Below are positions 6,897 to 10,920 of a DNA stretch of 10,920 nt, one piece after another. The notes under the pieces were generated by a model. The model had not been told where the DNA came from and ran no database searches. It saw only the letters and a list, made by a program, of their open reading frames with translations. Numbering within the stretch: position 1 is the stretch's first letter; every line of letters begins with the position of its first letter. The translations under genes were made by a program, and so were the position numbers. Location: NCBI GenBank assembly GCA_023417065.1, contig JAEZGH010000072.1, positions 1 through 10,920 of the forward strand, read 5' to 3'. The DNA is from Bacteroidota bacterium. GTDB taxonomy: Bacteria > Bacteroidota > Bacteroidia > Cytophagales > Cyclobacteriaceae.

Positions 6897-7265
6897 GTGA
6901 CCGTGAAACCCAAAACCGTTGACGAATACATTGATGAGGCTCCGGAGCACGCCCGGGAAAAACTCCTTGAACTCCGGCAACTGCTTCGAAAAGTGGCGCC
7001 AAAGGCCACGGAATCAATCAAATGGGGAACGCCCGTATTTGAAGAGAACCGGATCCTGTTCGCCTTCGCGGCCCATAAGGCCCATATCAATTTTATTCCG
7101 ACACCCGCATCCCTGGATCCTTTCAAGGATGAACTGAAACCATTCAAGACCGGGAAAGGTAGCATTCAGCTGCCGTATGATAAACCGCTTCCCGCGGCAC
7201 TAATAAAGAAGATCGCGAAGCACCGCGCTGACGACGTCAGGTTAAACGACGCACATTGGATGTAA
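6897..7265 (+). CDS. DUF1801 (YdhG-like) small protein
   Basis: The protein has 122 residues and covers a full DUF1801 domain. It shows an N-terminal PKTVDEYIDEAPEHAREKLLELRQLLRKVAP helix pair, the family signature ESIKWGTPVF (about residues 39-48), LFAFAAHKAHINFIP, and a C-terminal GSIQLPYDKPLPAALIKKIAKHR. Some relatives are called iron chaperones (frataxin-like fold), but the biochemical role of most members is unknown. The start is taken as GTG at 6897; an in-frame GTG at 6903 is equally possible and changes only two residues. It is probably cotranscribed with the DUF6157 gene 18 bases downstream. No cysteines are present. Cytoplasmic. Confidence 0.85.
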   Translation: MTVKPKTVDEYIDEAPEHAREKLLELRQLLRKVAPKATESIKWGTPVFEENRILFAFAAHKAHINFIPTPASLDPFKDELKPFKTGKGSIQLPYDKPLPAALIKKIAKHRADDVRLNDAHWM

Positions 7266-7283
7266 AAACTTATCAAAAAGACC

Positions 7284-7703
7284 ATGACACAAACGCTTCA
7301 TACCTCCAACTATTACGACACCTTCATAGAAGTCGCGCCCGACTGTCAGGCAACGCACGGTGAGGTGCCTCCCGTTAAAGGCGAAGCAAGGACTGCAGCC
7401 GCCATTCAGTTTGAGCTTGTACATAAGAATCCTTACAAGTATACCTCTGATGATGTACTCTTCAGGGTGTACGCGGAAAAACACGATCTCACAAAACGCG
7501 AATACGCCGAAGCCCGCAAAAAATTCTTTTCAAAAGGACAGCCCTGCTTCCGCGCGTCACCGCTGACCAAGCGCTATGGATGGGGCGTGCACTCCGACGC
7601 ACAGGGTAGAATTGCGATCTTCGGCTGTGAATCAGCGGAATATAAAAAGCTGGCAAAAGATCCTTCCCTGAAAGTGGTCAAGGCCATGAGATCGGGAAGA
7701 TAA
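7284..7703 (+). CDS. DUF6157 family protein
   Basis: The protein has 139 residues. It begins with HTSNYYDTFIEVAPDC and continues GEVPPVKGEARTAAAIQFELVHKNPYKYTSDDVLFRVYAE, a pattern I recognise as DUF6157, a small uncharacterised bacterial family. The C-terminal half (KKFFSKGQPCFRASPLTKRYGWGVHSD) is conserved in the family as I remember it; this attribution is from memory, not a search. It has no signal peptide or membrane segment, so it is probably cytoplasmic. It follows the DUF1801 gene after 18 bases, with no promoter or Shine-Dalgarno visible in the gap, so cotranscription is likely. It converges on oxyR with a 14-base gap and no terminator. Confidence 0.8.
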   Translation: MTQTLHTSNYYDTFIEVAPDCQATHGEVPPVKGEARTAAAIQFELVHKNPYKYTSDDVLFRVYAEKHDLTKREYAEARKKFFSKGQPCFRASPLTKRYGWGVHSDAQGRIAIFGCESAEYKKLAKDPSLKVVKAMRSGR

Positions 7704-7717
7704 AAAAGGCACCTAAC

Positions 7718-8638
7718 CTAATTCCAGCGCACCCGTATGTATTTATCGTTCTTCCTGAAGTTCGCGGGAATACATTTCAGGATGGCCTCGCGCATCTTCA
7801 CAAGAAGGTGTTCCTTTACAAACCCGTTGTGAACGGCAAAGCTCACTTCCCTCACAGGTTCGGGAGACACGAATCGCTTGACATGCTTATTGCGTGGATT
7901 TACGGCAAGCTCCGGAATCAGCGTGTAGCCGTAGTCGTTGTCAACCATGGCTTTCAGTGTTTCGAATGACCCGCTTTGATAATTCAACTGACTGTTAATT
8001 TTCTTTCCCCGGGCGGCGCACAAGTTCTCGACCTGCCCGCGGAAACAATGGCCTTCTTCCAGCAGTAGCAGGTTGTCGAACGAAAGCGACTTCAGGTTTA
8101 CCTTCTCCTGCTCGTAGTATTTTAGTTTTTCCGACGTATATAATAGAATCGGTTCGTAGAAGATTGGAATCTCCCGGATTTCACGGTCGTCGACTGGCGT
8201 GACGAGAATAGCCATGTCAAGCCGGCTTGTCTTCAGCAACCGGAGAATCTCCTCTGTCTGAAGTTCCATAACGGTGAACGAGACGCCTGGATTTTTTTCG
8301 AGAAAGCCGTTCAGAAACCTGGGCAACAGATATGGCGCCAGCGTCGGAATAACGCCAAGCCTGTACTCGCCGTCAATAGAATCTTTTTCCGTTTTAATGA
8401 ACTCTTTCAGATTTTTTATATCCTGAATAATCTGACGGGCGCGCGAAATGATTATTTCTCCTGACTTTGTCGGTTTCAGCGGCTGCCCCTTGTCGAAGAT
8501 CCTGACTCCCAGTTCTTCTTCAAGTTTTTTCACCATCATACTGAGCGTCGGCTGCGTTACATTGCAGGCATTTGCTGCCCGCGCATGGTTGCGATAAATA
8601 TCCAACGCAATTATATATTCAAGTTGCTGCAGGTTCAT
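7718..8638 (-). CDS. oxyR: OxyR, LysR-family hydrogen-peroxide sensor and regulator
   Basis: The protein has 306 residues, the usual OxyR length. The N-terminal LysR winged helix (about residues 1-60) reads MNLQQLEYIIALDIYRNHARAA..., then NVTQPTLSMMVKKLEEELGVRIFDK. The effector domain shows the OxyR signature around Thr99 (IPTLAPYLLPRF; Thr100 in E. coli) and the redox pair Cys198 and Cys207 in EEGHCFRGQVENLC, with the same 9-residue spacing as Cys199/Cys208 of E. coli. Cys198 should react with peroxide and form the activating disulfide. The gene is divergent from ahpC, its expected target, across a short region rich in inverted repeats, and it probably also controls itself. The identification as OxyR, not another LysR protein, rests on the two cysteines, the TLAPYLLP motif and the neighbouring genes. 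Confidence 0.95.
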   Translation of the reverse strand: MNLQQLEYIIALDIYRNHARAANACNVTQPTLSMMVKKLEEELGVRIFDKGQPLKPTKSGEIIISRARQIIQDIKNLKEFIKTEKDSIDGEYRLGVIPTLAPYLLPRFLNGFLEKNPGVSFTVMELQTEEILRLLKTSRLDMAILVTPVDDREIREIPIFYEPILLYTSEKLKYYEQEKVNLKSLSFDNLLLLEEGHCFRGQVENLCAARGKKINSQLNYQSGSFETLKAMVDNDYGYTLIPELAVNPRNKHVKRFVSPEPVREVSFAVHNGFVKEHLLVKMREAILKCIPANFRKNDKYIRVRWN

Positions 8639-8672
8639 ACGTTTGCATTAGCCGTTAAAACGTTGTCATAAA

Positions 8673-8702
8673 CAAAATTAATGGTCTCATCATTAATATC
8701 AA
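8673..8702 (-). promoter_or_regulatory. Promoter of oxyR
   Basis: On the minus strand TTG (8700-8702) is followed after 19 bases by TAATTTTG (8673-8680), an exact TAnnTTTG -7 box. Transcription should start near 8668, about 30 bases before the oxyR ATG. Both elements lie inside the inverted repeats listed separately, so a protein bound there would block this promoter, as expected for OxyR autorepression. Confidence 0.6.
8677..8697. promoter_or_regulatory. Inverted repeat IR1, upstream part of the probable OxyR operator
   Basis: ATTAATG (8677-8683) and CATTAAT (8691-8697) are exact reverse complements separated by 7 bases. The element overlaps the oxyR -7 box and shares 4 bases with the next inverted repeat. 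The two centres are 18 bases apart. OxyR tetramers contact long sites made of several half-sites, so adjacent palindromes fit. Confidence 0.5.
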
Positions 8703-8716
8703 TATGATTGATATTA
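8694..8716. promoter_or_regulatory. Perfect 23-base palindrome IR2, probable OxyR operator
   Basis: TAATATCAAT (8694-8703) and ATTGATATTA (8707-8716) are exact 10-base reverse complements around a 3-base centre. The element contains the -33 TTG of the oxyR promoter (8700-8702) and a TTG (8708-8710) that could serve ahpC. Its inner 15 bases only partly match the E. coli OxyR half-site consensus. Position between oxyR and its target makes OxyR the natural candidate ligand. Confidence 0.6.
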
Positions 8717-8734
8717 GTTATTTGGCTATCTTCG
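8708..8734 (+). promoter_or_regulatory. Promoter of ahpC-ahpD
   Basis: TATCTTCG at 8727-8734 is a good Bacteroidota -7 box. The nearest -33 candidate is TTG at 8708-8710, only 16 bases upstream instead of about 19. Such a poor basal promoter is consistent with a need for an activator. Transcription would start near 8739, giving an A-rich leader of about 28 bases. Confidence 0.5.
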
Positions 8735-8766
8735 CGCAACGAAAAAAAAGAAAAAACAAAAGCAGT

Positions 8767-9324
8767 ATGACAAAAGGTATTTTATCAGTAGGACAAGCAT
8801 TTCCGAAGTTCAAAAAAAGTGCAGTGGTATCGTTGGAAAAAGGCAAGGAATTCTATGACATTACATCGGATGAACTTGTTAATGATGAAGGCCGTTGGAC
8901 GGTGATGTTTTGGTGGCCAAAGGATTTTACATTCGTTTGCCCCACTGAAATTGCAGAATTCAACAAAAACTATGGTGAATTCAGAGACAGAAACGCTAAT
9001 CTGATTGGCGCAAGCACAGACTCTGAATTTGTTCACCTCGCGTGGAGAAAAAATCACGAAGATCTTAAAGACCTTAAGTTCCCGATGCTTGCCGACACTT
9101 CCAAGTCGCTTGCAGAAGAGCTTGGTATCCTCGAAGAAAATGAAAAAGTTGCTTACCGCGCTACATTCATCATTGACCCTCAGGGCATTGTTCGCTGGGT
9201 AAGCGTAAACGACCTCAGCGTAGGCCGCAACGTGAAAGAAGTTATTCGCGTACTGGATGCGCTTCAGACTGACGAACTGTGTCCCTGTAACTGGGAGAAG
9301 GGCAAAGAAACCCTTAAAGTTTAG
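8767..9324 (+). CDS. ahpC: Alkyl hydroperoxide reductase AhpC (three-cysteine, mycobacterial type peroxiredoxin)
   Basis: I choose ATG 8767 (185 residues). The earlier in-frame ATG at 8704 lies inside the operator palindrome, upstream of the -7 box, and adds a lysine-rich stretch foreign to the family. The active site PKDFTFVCPTE places the peroxidatic Cys at 58, with Pro51 and Thr55 of the P-x3-T-x2-C motif. RATFIIDPQG supplies the catalytic Arg131. The C-terminus ends SDEL-like as TDELCPCNWEKGKETL, with resolving-site cysteines Cys172 and Cys174, the same three-Cys layout as Mycobacterium tuberculosis AhpC (Cys61, 174, 176). It reduces hydrogen peroxide, organic peroxides and probably peroxynitrite in the cytoplasm. 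The gene is followed after 27 bases by ahpD, its expected reductant, and is divergent from oxyR. Its base composition is a little more AT-rich than its neighbours, possibly reflecting high expression. Confidence 0.95.
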   Translation: MTKGILSVGQAFPKFKKSAVVSLEKGKEFYDITSDELVNDEGRWTVMFWWPKDFTFVCPTEIAEFNKNYGEFRDRNANLIGASTDSEFVHLAWRKNHEDLKDLKFPMLADTSKSLAEELGILEENEKVAYRATFIIDPQGIVRWVSVNDLSVGRNVKEVIRVLDALQTDELCPCNWEKGKETLKV

Positions 9325-9351
9325 TCTTGTCTTATTTAATTAATTGAAAAC

Positions 9352-9945
9352 ATGGAAACTGTTGTGACATATTCAGAAAGTACGCAGGAATTTATCGACG
9401 TACTTGGACAAAGCAAGGAGTATCGCACAGAGTCTCTTGATATTCTGGAAGAAGGCCGTTCACGCTACGTGGCGGATCTGAAAATCAACTTCAAGAACTC
9501 TCTCGAAAGCGAATTCCTGTCTGCAAAAGAGATTGGTCTGCTGGGCGTTGCCCTGGCTACCAACTCAGGTAACGCCATTCTGCGCGAGTTCTTCAGGAGC
9601 AAAGCGGTTGAAGCAGGTGCCAGTGCAGAGGAAATCGCTGAAAGCGTGGCATGTGCATCGCTGCTTAGCGCGAACAACGTACTGTATCGCTTTCGTCACT
9701 TCCTCAACAAAGAGAAGTACAACGAAATCCCTGCACGCATCAAGATGAACATCATGGCGAGACCTGTTTCGGGAAAGGAATTTTTCGAACTCGTAAGCCT
9801 TGCCGTGAGTGCCGTTAACGGATGCGAAATGTGCGTGAAGTCGCACGAGGCATCACTACTCGAACTTGGTTCAAAAGAAGAACGTATCTTCGAAGCCGTG
9901 CGCCTTGCGTCGGTAATTACGAGCCTTTCGAAAGTGGTTTACTAA
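9352..9945 (+). CDS. ahpD: AhpD, alkylhydroperoxidase / AhpC-reducing adaptor
   Basis: The protein has 197 residues, slightly longer than mycobacterial AhpD (about 177) through an extended N-terminus. It has the carboxymuconolactone decarboxylase-like all-helical fold signatures: NNVLYRFRHFL (about 108-118), KMNIMARP (131-138), and the catalytic stretch FFELVSLAVSAVNGCEMCVKSHE. The redox pair is Cys158 and Cys161, with Glu146 and His165 matching Glu118 and His137 of M. tuberculosis AhpD. The residue matching its His132 is Met160, a C-x-M-C form. In mycobacteria AhpD passes electrons from lipoamide (via the E2 and E3 proteins of 2-oxoacid dehydrogenases) to AhpC; the same role is inferred here because no ahpF is adjacent. 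It is cotranscribed with ahpC and followed by a strong terminator. Confidence 0.92.
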   Translation: METVVTYSESTQEFIDVLGQSKEYRTESLDILEEGRSRYVADLKINFKNSLESEFLSAKEIGLLGVALATNSGNAILREFFRSKAVEAGASAEEIAESVACASLLSANNVLYRFRHFLNKEKYNEIPARIKMNIMARPVSGKEFFELVSLAVSAVNGCEMCVKSHEASLLELGSKEERIFEAVRLASVITSLSKVVY

Positions 9946-9971
9946 GCCATCAAACTGGTTAAAAAATTATG

Positions 9972-9997
9972 AGGCCCGGCTTGCCGGGCCTTTTTTT
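9972..9997 (+). terminator. Intrinsic terminator of ahpC-ahpD
   Basis: AGGCCCGGC (9972-9980) and GCCGGGCCT (9983-9991) form a perfect GC-rich stem, effectively with a four-base loop, followed by seven T residues (9991-9997). It lies 26 bases after the ahpD stop codon. Confidence 0.92.
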
Positions 9998-9999
9998 GT

Positions 10000-10021
10000 G
10001 CCTTTTTCAATCTAAAAAGGC
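10000..10021. repeat. AT-rich inverted repeat after the terminator
   Basis: GCCTTTTT (10000-10007) and AAAAAGGC (10014-10021) are exact reverse complements with a 6-base loop. It directly follows the ahpD terminator and lies 53 bases before the next gene. It could be a backup hairpin or an operator for the SIMPL gene. Confidence 0.45.
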
Positions 10022-10074
10022 CAATTACATCTTTCGGCAAACATTTTGTGTCTATCGTGGAAACGAAATAAGCT

Positions 10075-10779
10075 ATGCGATACATTCTTTCAACCATTTT
10101 TATGTTTTCCGTCCTGCTGGCTTCCGCTCAGGATGAATCGAGAGGCTTCAAGGGCGAACCCTTTATCGAGGTCTCGGGTACAGCAGAAACGGAAATTGAT
10201 CCCAACGAAATCACCTTATGGATCCGGATTCGTGAATTCGAAGAAAATAAAAACAAGGTGCAGCTTGAAAAACTTGATCAGCAGTTTCTGACTGCCTTGA
10301 AATCCGCAGGCATAGACAAAAAACGCCTGGTGCTTGCAGATGCCGGCTCCACGCTGTCGAAACTCGGTAAGCGCGACAAAGATGCGTTCCGCGAGAAAAC
10401 TTACGAACTGGTATTAAACAGCTCTGCTGAGGTTCAGAGTCTGATCAAAAATCTTGAACCTGTTAAGGTTGACATGGTTCGTGTTGTCAGAGTTCACCAT
10501 TCGTCGCTTGAGTCTTTCAAGCTGGACGTGAAAGTGAAAGCCCTGCAGGCTGCGCGTACAAAGGCCGAAGCACTCGCCAAGGCGGTTGGGTCAGGTATTG
10601 GTAAACCTCTTGTAATTCGCGAGTGGGATGAAGGCCCTGTTTATCCGATGCAGATGGAAGCCGCCAACGTGCGTTTAAAGACTGCCGCGTACGATCAGCC
10701 TGAAGAGGACGCCATGGACATCGCCTTCCGAAAGATCAAACTCCGCGCTAACGTACAAGCGCAGTTTCAATTGCAATAG
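10075..10779 (+). CDS. Secreted SIMPL domain (DUF541) protein
   Basis: The protein has 234 residues. A signal peptide (about 1-18, MRYILSTIFMFSVLLASA, cleaved before QDES) sends it out of the cytoplasm. The mature part starts with the SIMPL hallmark FIEVSGTAETEIDPNEITLWIRI. A helical segment follows (KVQLEKLDQQFLTALKSAGI), then the second half with LKALQAARTKAEALAKAVG-like helix, and it ends in the usual beta strand IKLRANVQAQFQL. SIMPL/DUF541 proteins are widespread periplasmic or surface proteins with no generally agreed biochemical activity. It is a single-gene unit between two terminators. I see no convincing promoter box; TATCGTGG at 10053-10060 is only a weak match. The start is fixed by the signal peptide. 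Confidence 0.88.
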   Translation: MRYILSTIFMFSVLLASAQDESRGFKGEPFIEVSGTAETEIDPNEITLWIRIREFEENKNKVQLEKLDQQFLTALKSAGIDKKRLVLADAGSTLSKLGKRDKDAFREKTYELVLNSSAEVQSLIKNLEPVKVDMVRVVRVHHSSLESFKLDVKVKALQAARTKAEALAKAVGSGIGKPLVIREWDEGPVYPMQMEAANVRLKTAAYDQPEEDAMDIAFRKIKLRANVQAQFQLQ

Positions 10780-10797
10780 ATAAAAACAAAAAGAGAG

Positions 10798-10828
10798 GCC
10801 GTCTCAAAAGTCATGAGGCGGCTTTTTT
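10798..10828 (+). terminator. Intrinsic terminator of the SIMPL gene
   Basis: GCCGTCTCA (10798-10806) pairs with TGAGGCGGC (10814-10822) with one G-U pair and a 7-base loop, followed by six T residues (10823-10828). It lies 18 bases after the SIMPL stop codon. The stem sequence also resembles ends of some Bacteroidota insertion sequences, but no transposase is visible. Confidence 0.8.
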
Positions 10829-10851
10829 CATTTTTGACCGCCCCCGGTCCG

Positions 10852-10920
10852 ATGTTTTTTGTTTTGAAACCTTTTCTGGAAGAAAAAGATATTGACCCCG
10901 AGATCAGGCCGCTGCTTTCG
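10852..10920 (+). CDS. Possible start of an unidentified gene, cut by the window edge
   Basis: An ATG at 10852 opens 23 codons without a stop to the edge (MFFVLKPFLEEKDIDPEIRP, then LLS). The residues look protein-like (acidic and hydrophobic alternation), and the frame follows a terminator, as a new transcription unit would. The fragment is too short to identify. A minus-strand frame through the same bases is also open, so the coding strand is not certain. Confidence 0.35.
   Translation, partial: MFFVLKPFLEEKDIDPEIRPLLS

Noticed and set aside
6727..7017. Minus-strand open frames across the sigma operon/DUF1801 divergent region
   Set aside because: They have arginine- and serine-rich low-complexity translations, overlap well-supported DUF1801 coding sequence, and match no family.
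10046..10291. Alternative 81-residue ORF overlapping the SIMPL gene start
   Set aside because: It is in a different frame from the signal peptide and SIMPL domain and has no recognisable features.

Overview
The window looks like chromosome from a Bacteroidota bacterium, most likely in the Cytophagales. Three things point there. Several genes are preceded by Bacteroidota-type promoter boxes (TTG or TTTG, about 19 bases, then TAnnTTTG or TAnnTTCG) and have little or no Shine-Dalgarno sequence. The families present are typical of the phylum: an ECF sigma/anti-sigma pair with DUF4097 proteins, DUF6157, and SIMPL. Base composition is moderate. There is no sign of phage, CRISPR, rRNA or tRNA genes. 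No stretch over about 210 bases lacks a gene.

Layout. Positions 5-2047 (+) hold a membrane-anchored TPR protein that may start outside the window. Facing it, 2056-2595 (-) is a small SET-domain protein with a lysine-rich, histone H1-like tail. Positions 2802-3800 (+) encode a YfeH-type SBF-like transporter. Its stop codon overlaps the stop of a four-gene minus-strand unit (6734 down to 3797): ECF sigma factor, membrane anti-sigma-like protein with a HEAT-repeat outer domain, and two exported DUF4097-like repeat proteins. This unit looks like an envelope-sensing regulon in one transcript. Divergent from it, 6897-7703 (+) holds two small proteins (DUF1801 and DUF6157) 18 bases apart.

The best-defined system is the peroxide-defence locus at 7718-9945. 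oxyR (-) is divergent from ahpC and ahpD (+). AhpC is of the three-cysteine mycobacterial type and is followed by AhpD instead of AhpF. The gene order matches the oxyR/ahpC-ahpD arrangement known from actinobacteria. The short region between oxyR and ahpC holds two overlapping perfect inverted repeats, one spanning the candidate -33 elements of both divergent promoters; this is the probable OxyR operator. A strong intrinsic terminator closes the ahpCD unit.

The right end carries a secreted SIMPL (DUF541) protein at 10075-10779, a terminator, and an unidentified reading frame that runs off the edge.

Nothing here can be called a wholly new system from sequence alone. The items most worth following up are the HEAT-repeat anti-sigma operon with its repeat proteins, the nested OxyR-region palindromes, and the SET protein with an H1-like tail.
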